This document shows, one piece after another, positions 50,098 to 57,183 of a stretch of DNA of 64,000 bases (positions within the stretch are counted from its first letter, which is position 1; the number at the start of each line of letters is the position of its first letter). A model generated the notes under the pieces. It was not told where the DNA came from. It worked only from the letters and a program-made list of their open reading frames with translations, and did no database searches. The DNA lies in contig NZ_JBJXCT010000010.1 in the NCBI RefSeq assembly GCF_046159715.1, positions 1-64,000 of the forward strand. Reading direction: 5' to 3'. The translations under genes were made by a program, and so were the position numbers. Source of the stretch: Pampinifervens sp037481935 (GTDB lineage: Bacteria > Aquificota > Aquificia > Aquificales > Aquificaceae).

Positions 50098-50856
50098 ATG
50101 GCAATACACGAGCGTAGCCTTGTAGAGCCGGAGAGAATTTTGAGGAAAGAAAGGCTTGTTATTGACGGCGTTGATGTCTCTGGGGACTGGAACCTGATAA
50201 TCCTCCCCAGGGTGATAAACGATTATGACCTTGACTTTGCCAAGGATGTTATGAATTCTCCCGATGGCAAAACCATAACCCAGTGCTACCAGTGCTCCTA
50301 CTGCACTGCCTCTTGCCCCGTCCACAACTACTGGGATGAGAGATACAATCCAAGACACTTCATATACCTTGCAAGGCTGGGTATGATAGATGAGCTTCAG
50401 AAGCGTGCGGATGTTATGTGGAGGTGTGTCTCCTGCCACAAATGCACGCACAGATGTCCAAAGGGTGTGCTCGTTGAGGAGGTGCTCAAGGCAATACTCA
50501 GAGCGATGGCGAAGAAGGGGCTTGTGGAGGAATATCCCTCCAAGAAGTTTGACAAGTTCTTCACCGAGTCCGTTCTTGAATATGGAAGGATAGAGGATGG
50601 AGAGTTGCTCTTTGGATGGATAGAAAAGCAGGGATACAGGGTTTTCAAAGACCCCATACTCAAAAAGCCCATACCCTTCATAGGTGAAACTCCAGAGTGG
50701 CTAAAGCAGTTAACTGTAAAGCCCCTCAAATCCATGAACATAGGCTTCCTGGTCCTGAACGCCAAGCACATGCTCTTCCATCCAAGAACAAAGAACTGGA
50801 GCAAGTTCAAGCAGGTCCTGCGCAAAGTGATGCAGGAAGAAGGTGCATTACACTAA
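50098..50856 (+). CDS. hdrC2: sHdr complex subunit HdrC2
   Basis: 252-aa iron-sulfur protein with two [4Fe-4S] motifs: C63/C66/C69/C73 (CYQCSYCTASCP) and C110/C113/C116/C120 (CVSCHKCTHRCP). It has an N-terminal extension (about 60 residues) absent from HdrC1 and a C-terminal half that would contact HdrB2. It starts 2 bases after the unknown protein. The ORF of the next gene can be extended into it, but the real hdrB2 start lies 11 bases after its stop. Confidence 0.92.
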   Translation: MAIHERSLVEPERILRKERLVIDGVDVSGDWNLIILPRVINDYDLDFAKDVMNSPDGKTITQCYQCSYCTASCPVHNYWDERYNPRHFIYLARLGMIDELQKRADVMWRCVSCHKCTHRCPKGVLVEEVLKAILRAMAKKGLVEEYPSKKFDKFFTESVLEYGRIEDGELLFGWIEKQGYRVFKDPILKKPIPFIGETPEWLKQLTVKPLKSMNIGFLVLNAKHMLFHPRTKNWSKFKQVLRKVMQEEGALH

Positions 50857-50867
50857 GGAGGTTTAAC

Positions 50868-51827
50868 ATGGGTGTGATAGGTAAAAGAGTTGCATACTAT
50901 CCTGGCTGTTCCCTTGAAGGTGCAGCAAGGTCTTATGATGTATCTACAAGAATAGTGGCAAAGGAGCTCGGCCTTGAGCTTGACTACCTTGAAGACTACA
51001 ACTGCTGTGGTGCCATGGAGTCCAAGAACGTGACCTTTATGGGCACCATGCTCCTGAATGCCAGAAACATGTCTCTTGCAAGAAGACAGGGCCACAATGT
51101 AATAGTGGCTCCCTGCAACGGATGCTCCTTTTCCCTTCAGAGGGCAGAATACTTTCTTGAAACGGATAGAGCTGTCTATGACAGGGTCAATGCCCTTCTG
51201 AGAGAGGGTGGTGTGGACCCCCTTGACCAGATACCCCAGACCTACCACATACTGGAGTGGTTCTACCACGAAGCGGGGCCACAGAAGGTGAAGGAGAGGA
51301 CAAGAAAGCCCCTCAGGGGCCTTAAGGTTGCCAACTACTACGGATGTCTCTACACAAGGCCTCACTTCTACGCAAGAACCTATGCCCACGCAGGCGGTCA
51401 GGATGAGGAGGCAAGACCAAGGAAAAGGGAGACGGCAGATGACGACGAACATCCATATTACATGAATGCCCTTCTCGAAGCCGCAGGTGCCACAAGCGTA
51501 GAGTTTGAGCCCATGCACACGCAGTGCTGTGGAGGACCTCACTCCCTCTCTGATGAATTGGTCTCAGAGAAGTTCGTGATGATGATACTACAGACCGCAA
51601 AACGCAACGGTGCGGACATAATAGCCACAGAATGTCCTCTATGTCATGCATCACTTGAGATGTATCGCCACAGGCTCATGATGAAGGGTGTGCCGGATGT
51701 GGATGTGCCTGCCGCATACTTTACGCAGCTCCTCGGGCTTGCCTTTGGCTACAGTGTGGGTGATGTAAAGCTTAAGGACAACCTTTCAGACCCTATCCCT
51801 GTTCTCAAAAAGCTCGGACTTGCATAG
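50868..51827 (+). CDS. hdrB2: sHdr complex subunit HdrB2 (CCG-domain catalytic subunit)
   Basis: 319 aa from ATG 50868, which has AAGGAGGT eight bases before it; a longer in-frame start at 50697 lies inside hdrC2 and is rejected. Both CCG domains are canonical: C14...C46/C47...C83/C86 and C160...C220/C221...C256/C259. These bind noncubane [4Fe-4S] clusters in methanogen HdrB, and here would be the site for sulfur or disulfide chemistry with the lipoyl group of LbpA (inference). An insert of about 20 charged residues (EEARPRKRETADDDEH) occurs in the second domain. Confidence 0.93.
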   Translation: MGVIGKRVAYYPGCSLEGAARSYDVSTRIVAKELGLELDYLEDYNCCGAMESKNVTFMGTMLLNARNMSLARRQGHNVIVAPCNGCSFSLQRAEYFLETDRAVYDRVNALLREGGVDPLDQIPQTYHILEWFYHEAGPQKVKERTRKPLRGLKVANYYGCLYTRPHFYARTYAHAGGQDEEARPRKRETADDDEHPYYMNALLEAAGATSVEFEPMHTQCCGGPHSLSDELVSEKFVMMILQTAKRNGADIIATECPLCHASLEMYRHRLMMKGVPDVDVPAAYFTQLLGLAFGYSVGDVKLKDNLSDPIPVLKKLGLA

Positions 51828-51836
51828 GAGTAGAGC

Positions 51837-52316
51837 ATGGGCGTGGTGCAGGGGTTGGAAAGCGAAAGAGAATGGGAATACAATGGGTGTGTTGTTCCCC
51901 TTGACCTTTATTACGAGATAGAGACACAGACCTGGTTGAAGGTGAACGAAGATGGAACTGTTACCATGGGCCTTACGGATGTTGGTCAGGTCAGGGCTGG
52001 AAGGCTCCTGCACGCCCGTATAAAGAATGTGGGTAAGGTGGTGCAGAAAGGGAAGCCTGTGGCATCCCTTGAAAGTGGCAAATGGGCGGGTCCTATAAAC
52101 GCCCTTGTTGAGGGCGAGGTGGTGGAGAGAAACGAAAAGGTGCTGGAGCAGCCCGATATAATAAATTACGACCCTTATGGGGAAGGCTGGATTGTGAAGA
52201 TGAAACCACTTGACCTTCATAGGGACATAAAAGACCTCCTCTATGGCAGAGATGCCATAGAAGAAATGAGAAAATACATTGATGAATGGGATATAATCTG
52301 TATGAGGTGCACATGA
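51837..52316 (+). CDS. lbpA: Lipoate-binding protein LbpA, first copy
   Basis: 159 aa, GcvH-like carrier dedicated to sulfur oxidation. The lipoylated lysine is K82 in SLESGKWAGP. N-terminal NGCVVPLDLYYE (C18) and a C-terminal CMRCT (C155/C158) are cysteines not found in glycine-cleavage H proteins. It differs from the second copy by a longer N-terminus. It directly follows hdrB2 (9 bases) and its stop overlaps the thioredoxin-like gene (ATGA). It is expected to carry sulfur intermediates to the sHdr complex. Confidence 0.92.
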   Translation: MGVVQGLESEREWEYNGCVVPLDLYYEIETQTWLKVNEDGTVTMGLTDVGQVRAGRLLHARIKNVGKVVQKGKPVASLESGKWAGPINALVEGEVVERNEKVLEQPDIINYDPYGEGWIVKMKPLDLHRDIKDLLYGRDAIEEMRKYIDEWDIICMRCT

Positions 52317-52573
52317 TGGCAGCGAGAGATAAGCATGTTATCCTGCTTGTTTCACAGTGGTGTGCCACGTGCCCCGATGCAGATGCCCTCTGGAGGAAGC
52401 TTCAGGCAGAGTATGGCTTTAAATACGAGGTGCTTGATGTGGCACAGCCGGAGGGCAGAATGTGGGCAAAAAAGCTCATAGTAAGAGCTGTCCCCTCCAC
52501 CATAATAGATGGTAAGCTTGCCTTTGTGGGTGTCCCTGAGGAGGCTGAAGCCAGGAGGGCTGTGGAGGCATGA
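52313..52573 (+). CDS. Thioredoxin-like protein with WCxxC site
   Basis: 86 aa from ATG 52313, chosen because it overlaps the lbpA stop. VILLVSQWCATCPDAD gives the active C17/C20; VPSTIIDGKLAFVG holds the cis-proline. A minimal thioredoxin/glutaredoxin fold. Position between lbpA and a DsrE gene suggests it reduces a disulfide or moves sulfur within the sHdr system, for example on LbpA or DsrE; this is inference. The stop overlaps the DsrE start by four bases. Confidence 0.82.
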   Translation: MMAARDKHVILLVSQWCATCPDADALWRKLQAEYGFKYEVLDVAQPEGRMWAKKLIVRAVPSTIIDGKLAFVGVPEEAEARRAVEA

Positions 52574-52959
52574 AGGTAATAATTCTCATGACAAGCGGTC
52601 CGAGAACTCCCTGGAGATGTGCATCACCATTTTATATTGCAGCCCTCATGGCCGCCAACGAGGCGGAGGTGGAGGTGTTTTTCAACATGGACGGCACAAG
52701 GCTTCTCAAGAAGGGTGTTGCAGAGAGGATACTTCCGGCCGAACCCAACTGCCTTTCTCCAAACGGTAAAAAGCTAAAAAGTGTTTATGACTTTATGAAG
52801 GATGCCAAGCAGGCGGGGGTTAAGTTCTACTCCTGCAAGCAGGCGATAGACTCACTGGGCTACAAGCCCGAGGACCTTATACCGGAGCTGGATGGGGTAT
52901 TTCCAGCCAGCGAGTTTGCCCTCAGGGCAATGGAAGCTGATAAGGTGCTAACCTTTTAA
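52570..52959 (+). CDS. DsrE-family protein, third copy
   Basis: 129 aa with DsrE fold: KVIILMTSGPRTPWRCASPFYIAALMAANEAEVEVFFNMDG, then DFMKDAKQAGVKFYSCKQAIDSLGY with the likely reactive C89, and ELDGVFPASEFALRAMEADKVLTF. Extra Cys at 17 and 61. It is in the LbpA cassette, apart from the two dsrE genes beside tusA, so it may serve a different donor or acceptor. It overlaps the thioredoxin-like gene (ATGA). Confidence 0.82.
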   Translation: MKVIILMTSGPRTPWRCASPFYIAALMAANEAEVEVFFNMDGTRLLKKGVAERILPAEPNCLSPNGKKLKSVYDFMKDAKQAGVKFYSCKQAIDSLGYKPEDLIPELDGVFPASEFALRAMEADKVLTF

Positions 52960-52983
52960 AATTTCTATAAAGGAGGGTAAAGC

Positions 52984-53430
52984 ATGGCAACAGTCAACGG
53001 CTGCAACATACCTGAGGACCTTCTCTATGACGTGGACCCGGAGGCAAACGCCTTCACCTGGGCAAAGGACAACGGGGATGGCACTTACACGGTGGGTCTG
53101 ACCTCCGTGGCAGCGGCCATGGCAGGAAGGCTTGTGGCCTATACGCCCAAGAAGGCTGGAAAGGTCATAGAAAGACGCAAGAGCATCGCAACCATTGAGA
53201 GTGGTAAATGGGTTGGACCAGTGCCTACTCCCCTCACGGGAGAGGTGGTGGAAGTAAATGAGGCCCTCAAGGGCAACCCCGCACTTGCCAATGACGACCC
53301 TTATGGTGCTGGATGGATAGCAAAAATAAAGCCCACAAACCCTGAAGAGGTCAACAGCCTTCTGAAAGGCCAGGCCGCTGTGGATGCCCTTACAAAGGTT
53401 ATCAACGAGAAGGGTATAAAGTGCGGATAA
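52984..53430 (+). CDS. lbpA: Lipoate-binding protein LbpA, second copy
   Basis: 148 aa GcvH-like protein. Lipoyl lysine K75 in TIESGKWVGP; N-terminal NGCNIPEDLLYD (C7) and C-terminal KCG (C147). It aligns with the first copy along its length but with different loops, so the two are paralogues and not a recent duplication. GGAGGG lies upstream. Its stop TAA shares a base with the start of the radical SAM gene (TAATG). Confidence 0.92.
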   Translation: MATVNGCNIPEDLLYDVDPEANAFTWAKDNGDGTYTVGLTSVAAAMAGRLVAYTPKKAGKVIERRKSIATIESGKWVGPVPTPLTGEVVEVNEALKGNPALANDDPYGAGWIAKIKPTNPEEVNSLLKGQAAVDALTKVINEKGIKCG

Positions 53431-54440
53431 TGAACTTCAGGGGTGGAGCGACCCACCCCTCCCTTGAAGATGTAGAGCTTGACACAAGCCTCCTTGAGGA
53501 GCTCTCTGAGGGCTTTGAGCTAAGGTTGAAAAATTTTGGCAGAGATATACACTTTCACAGCCCCGGTTTTAAGCACTACGAGGTGGAAGACTTTTCTATA
53601 AAGACTGGTCCAAAGTTTGTGGACATATCCATAACTGGCAAAAACTGCGAGCTCATGTGTGACCACTGTGCCTCAAAGATACTCTGGCACATGATACCTG
53701 CCACAAGCCCTGAGGAGCTCTGGAAAGTGGCAAACGAGCTCAAGGATAAAGGAGTCGATGGACTTCTCATATCCGGAGGTTCTAACAGGGATGGTGTGGT
53801 GGAGCTCTATCCTTTTTTAAATACTATGAAGAGGATAAGGGAAGAGCTGGGTATGTTTGTGAGCTGTCATGTGGGTTTAGTTGACAGAGAGCTTGCAGAG
53901 GGACTGAGAGAGGCTCAGGTGGATGCGGTCCTCCTTGATATAATAGGAGACGACCAGACCATAGCAGAGGTCTACAAACTGCCCCACAAGAGCACAAAAG
54001 ATTATGAGGAGTCCCTCAGGCTTCTTAAGGAAGCAGGCCACAACATAGTTCCTCATGTGATAATAGGGCTACACTACGGACAGATAAGGGGTGAATACAG
54101 AGCCATAGACATGATTGCCCAGTTTGACCCATCAGCCCTTGTTATCGTGGTTGTTATGCCCTACTACGGGAAGGCTCGCTTCCAGCTTCTTCCTCCACCA
54201 AAGCCTGAGGAGAGTGCAAAAGTTCTGCTTCATGCAAGAAAAGCTCTTCCAAAAAGACCTGTGGTAGTGGGATGTGCAAGGCCTGCAGGTCAGGAAAGGG
54301 TAAGGCTTGACCTATACGCCCTTCATGCGGGAGTGAATGGCATAACCTTTCCGGCGGAAGGTATTTTCACATACGCAAAGAGTCTGGGATTGAACCCGGT
54401 GGTATCACCAAACTGTTGCTCTACTGTGTTTTTGCACTAA
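53430..54440 (+). CDS. Radical SAM protein, candidate lipoyl synthase LipS
   Basis: 336 aa from ATG 53430 (GTG 53421 also in frame). Radical SAM cluster motif C73/C77/C80 (NCELMCDHC), GLLISGGSNRDGVVELYPF, a TIM-barrel middle (VDAVLLDIIGDD, IVPHVIIGLHYG), and C-terminal SPNCCSTVF with C329/C330, potential ligands of an auxiliary cluster. The two-protein LipS1/LipS2 system that inserts sulfur into octanoyl chains occurs with LbpA in sHdr organisms. This gene overlaps lbpA, so it is a candidate member; no partner LipS or lipoate ligase is nearby. Confidence 0.72.
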   Translation: MNFRGGATHPSLEDVELDTSLLEELSEGFELRLKNFGRDIHFHSPGFKHYEVEDFSIKTGPKFVDISITGKNCELMCDHCASKILWHMIPATSPEELWKVANELKDKGVDGLLISGGSNRDGVVELYPFLNTMKRIREELGMFVSCHVGLVDRELAEGLREAQVDAVLLDIIGDDQTIAEVYKLPHKSTKDYEESLRLLKEAGHNIVPHVIIGLHYGQIRGEYRAIDMIAQFDPSALVIVVVMPYYGKARFQLLPPPKPEESAKVLLHARKALPKRPVVVGCARPAGQERVRLDLYALHAGVNGITFPAEGIFTYAKSLGLNPVVSPNCCSTVFLH

Positions 54441-54451
54441 ATTTATCAGCC

Positions 54452-54829
54452 ATGAAAGTCTTTGACATTGATACTGCAAGAGACCTTATAGCGGTCATAA
54501 AGCCCATAGTTGAGGAAATAAACTTAAAGAGGGAAGAGCTCTATTCCTGTGTGGCAAAACTTGAAGAAGAAGGGGATGAGCTTGAAAAGCTCTACTTGCA
54601 GAGCCATATAAATGACCTTGACATGGACATAAGACGGCTCTTCCAGAAGATAGAGGCTCTGGGTGGCGTTATAAAGGGTGTGGACCCCATACTGGTGGAC
54701 TTTCTGTCTTTTCATCAGAACCGCTACATATGGCTCTGCTGGAAGGAGGATGAGGATACCCTCATGTTCTGGCACGAGCTAGATGAAGGCTTTGCGGGCA
54801 GGAAGCCCATTGACCAGCTTTATGAATAA
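54452..54829 (+). CDS. DUF2203 family protein
   Basis: 125 aa from ATG 54452. VFDIDTARDLIAVIKPIVEEIN at the start, LEEEGDELEKLYLQSHINDLDMDIRRLFQKIEALGGVIKGVDPILVDF and ENRYIWLCWKEDEDTLMFWHELDEGFAGRKPI-like end match DUF2203. The function is unknown. A TAAATT box ends 8 bases before the ATG and overlaps the stop codon of the radical SAM gene, so it may be transcribed separately. Confidence 0.85.
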   Translation: MKVFDIDTARDLIAVIKPIVEEINLKREELYSCVAKLEEEGDELEKLYLQSHINDLDMDIRRLFQKIEALGGVIKGVDPILVDFLSFHQNRYIWLCWKEDEDTLMFWHELDEGFAGRKPIDQLYE

Positions 54830-55353
54830 AAATCCATATAAACCCTTGAAGGGGTAGCACCCTTCTGCCCCTGATACTTGCCCCTGTAAGGTTTCTCTGC
54901 TCTCTGGTCTAGCCTCGCAAGCACAATCTGGCATATACGAACGCCCCTGTATATGCGTATGGGACAGTTGTTGGCGTTGTATAGCTCAAGGGTTATCTGT
55001 CCTTCAAAACCTGCGTCCACCCAGCCTGCATTCTCTATAAAGAGCCCAAGCCTGCCAAGAGAAGACCTGCCCTCCACGAAGGCAGTTATGTCCTCGGGAA
55101 GTTTAATGTATTCTTCTGTGGTGGCGAGCAGAAAAGCCTTTGGGGGTATGAGAAAGCCCTCTTCAGGAATGCTCAGCTTTTCCACGGGTATGTGTGGGCT
55201 CCTGAGGTCTATGCATTCTGACCTGTAGAAAAGTACCTCCCCACCCAGAGTAAGGTCCACAGAGGATGCCTGCACGTTCTCCTCCCTGTAGGGCTCTACC
55301 ATTAACCTGCCTTCTCTTATGAGCTCCTTTATGCTTTTGTCGCTCAGTATCAT
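54820..55353 (-). CDS. dcd: dCTP deaminase
   Basis: 177 aa, makes dUTP from dCTP for dTMP synthesis. ILSDKSIKELIREGRLMVEPY at the start, VQASSVDLTLG, LLATTEEYIKLPEDITAFVEGRSSLGRLGLFIENAGWVDAGFEGQITLELYN, and a CQIVLARLD region are diagnostic. ATG 55353 is chosen; the longer in-frame start reads into the tRNA-Leu gene. It starts 10 bases after the tRNA-Leu 3' end on the same strand, so tRNA-Leu and dcd are probably on one transcript. Confidence 0.94.
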   Translation of the reverse strand: MILSDKSIKELIREGRLMVEPYREENVQASSVDLTLGGEVLFYRSECIDLRSPHIPVEKLSIPEEGFLIPPKAFLLATTEEYIKLPEDITAFVEGRSSLGRLGLFIENAGWVDAGFEGQITLELYNANNCPIRIYRGVRICQIVLARLDQRAEKPYRGKYQGQKGATPSRVYMDFYS

Positions 55354-55362
55354 GGTCCTGTG

Positions 55363-55445
<83 letters not shown>

Positions 55446-55480
55446 TGCAGGTATTAAATTATAATATTTCCCTCAGAGTT

Positions 55481-56539
55481 ATGAGCTACTGGCGAGGCAT
55501 AATACACAGATACAGGGAGTTCCTGCCCGTAGGTGAAAGCACGCCCGTGATAACACTGTGCGAGGGAAATACTCCGTTAATTCATGCAGAAAACCTTGCA
55601 AAAGCTATTGGCTTCAGGGGGGAGATATTCCTAAAGTATGAGGGCCTAAATCCCACGGGTTCTTTCAAGGACAGGGGGATGACCGTTGCCATCTCAAAGG
55701 CTGTGGAGGCCGGGAAAAGAGCTGTTATATGCGCCTCAACGGGCAACACCTCAGCTTCAGCAGCTGCCTACGCTGCAAAGGCAGGTCTGAAAGCCTTTGT
55801 ATTACTTCCTAAGGGTGCAGTTGCCCTTGGAAAACTCTCTCAGGCCGTTATATATGGTGCGAGGGTTATAGCCATTCAGGGAAACTTTGACGATGCCCTC
55901 TATATAGTAAGAAAAATAGGGGAGCTATTGCCAGTGGAAATCGTCAACTCTGTAAATCCCTTCAGGATAGAGGGGCAGAAAACGGGAGCCTTTGAAGTGT
56001 GCGATGCCCTTGGCAGGGCTCCGGACTATCACTTCATCCCTGTGGGAAATGCGGGCAACATAACCGCCTACTGGAAAGGATATAAGGAATACCACAAAGC
56101 AGGGAAGATTACGGAGCTGCCAAGGATGATGGGCTGGCAGGCGGAAGGCTCTGCGCCCATAGTAAAGGGCTACCCCATAAAGAACCCACAGACCATAGCA
56201 ACCGCCATAAGGATAGGAAACCCTTACAGCTGGCAACCAGCCCTTCAGGCGGTTCGTGAATCTGGCGGATTGATAGATGCGGTCAGTGATGAGGAAATAC
56301 TTCATGCCTACAAGCTGACGGCCTCGAGGGAGGGCATATTCTGCGAGCCTGCTTCTGCCGCCTCTGTTGCAGGGCTTATAAAGCTTACAAGAGAGGGATT
56401 TTTCAGGGGTGGTGAGGTGGTGGTCTGCACCCTTACGGGAAACGGTCTCAAAGACCCCGACACTGCCATAAAGGTCTGCGAACAGCCGGTAACCCTTCCG
56501 CCAGATTTGGAAAGGGTTGCGGAGTTCATACAGGTATGA
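55481..56539 (+). CDS. thrC: Threonine synthase
   Basis: PLP enzyme converting phosphohomoserine to threonine, 352 aa, the short bacterial type. CEGNTPLIHAENLAK, the PLP lysine in PTGSFKDRGMTVAISKA near residue 63, ASTGNTSASAAAYAAKAG, PVGNAGNITAYWKGYKEY, and EPASAASVAGLIKL. ATG 55481 is used; the longer in-frame ORF would read through the tRNA-Leu complement. TATAAT lies 15 bases before the ATG. It overlaps tsaC by four bases. Confidence 0.96.
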   Translation: MSYWRGIIHRYREFLPVGESTPVITLCEGNTPLIHAENLAKAIGFRGEIFLKYEGLNPTGSFKDRGMTVAISKAVEAGKRAVICASTGNTSASAAAYAAKAGLKAFVLLPKGAVALGKLSQAVIYGARVIAIQGNFDDALYIVRKIGELLPVEIVNSVNPFRIEGQKTGAFEVCDALGRAPDYHFIPVGNAGNITAYWKGYKEYHKAGKITELPRMMGWQAEGSAPIVKGYPIKNPQTIATAIRIGNPYSWQPALQAVRESGGLIDAVSDEEILHAYKLTASREGIFCEPASAASVAGLIKLTREGFFRGGEVVVCTLTGNGLKDPDTAIKVCEQPVTLPPDLERVAEFIQV

Positions 56540-57183
56540 GGGTGTTGCCACTGAACCAGGAAGCTTTCTCAGAAACCGCTGAAGTCCTCGCAGGTGGTGG
56601 TATAGTATGCTTTCCCACGGATACCATATACGGTCTGCTGGCGGTTGCTCTGAACAGGAAGGCGGTGGAGAGGCTCTATTCCTTCAGAAGACCCTCTGGA
56701 AGACCTTTCCTCCTTCTAATACCCGATACTTGCTGGCTTGATTACCTCAAGCTCAGGCATGGAAGGATACACCTGCGTCTTATGAAGGAGTTTAACGCCA
56801 CCTTTCTCTTTTACAAGAAAAACTCCATACCCCTCTATCTGACAAGAGGGAGAAAGAGTCTTGCGGTAAGATTACCCAGGCCAAACAGTTATGTCTCTGG
56901 TCTGTTCTCCTTAATAGACCAGGCTCTTGTAGCTCCGAGCGCCAACCCCGAGGGTATGAGGCCGGCGGTAAGGGTTGAGGAAGCTATGGATTACTTTGGT
57001 GATAAGGTGGACCTGTATGTGGACGGTGGAAAGATAGAGGGGAAACCTTCTACCATTGTCAGGTTCCTGCATCCAGGGGGTCTCAGATGTGTGAGAGAAG
57101 GAAACATACCCTTCATGCAAATACTTGAAGCCTACAGAAGGCTGAAGACTATCTCTTCCTCCTTGCCTGAAGACGCTCCTTGA
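56536..57183 (+). CDS. tsaC: L-threonylcarbamoyladenylate synthase (Sua5/YciO/YrdC family)
   Basis: 215 aa; forms threonylcarbamoyl-AMP from threonine, bicarbonate and ATP for t6A37 in tRNA. GGGIVCFPTDTIYGLLAVALNRKAVERLYSFRRPSGRPFLLLI is the substrate site; SLAVRLPRP and APSANPEGM with PSTIVRF confirm the family. The Thr-using enzyme follows thrC with an ATGA overlap. Its end overlaps the convergent secA end by 35 bases. Confidence 0.93.
   Translation: MRVLPLNQEAFSETAEVLAGGGIVCFPTDTIYGLLAVALNRKAVERLYSFRRPSGRPFLLLIPDTCWLDYLKLRHGRIHLRLMKEFNATFLFYKKNSIPLYLTRGRKSLAVRLPRPNSYVSGLFSLIDQALVAPSANPEGMRPAVRVEEAMDYFGDKVDLYVDGGKIEGKPSTIVRFLHPGGLRCVREGNIPFMQILEAYRRLKTISSSLPEDAP

Noticed and set aside
50697..50867. 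N-terminal extension of HdrB2 into hdrC2
   Set aside because: Overlaps coding sequence of hdrC2; AAGGAGGT and the conserved YYPGC start support ATG 50868.
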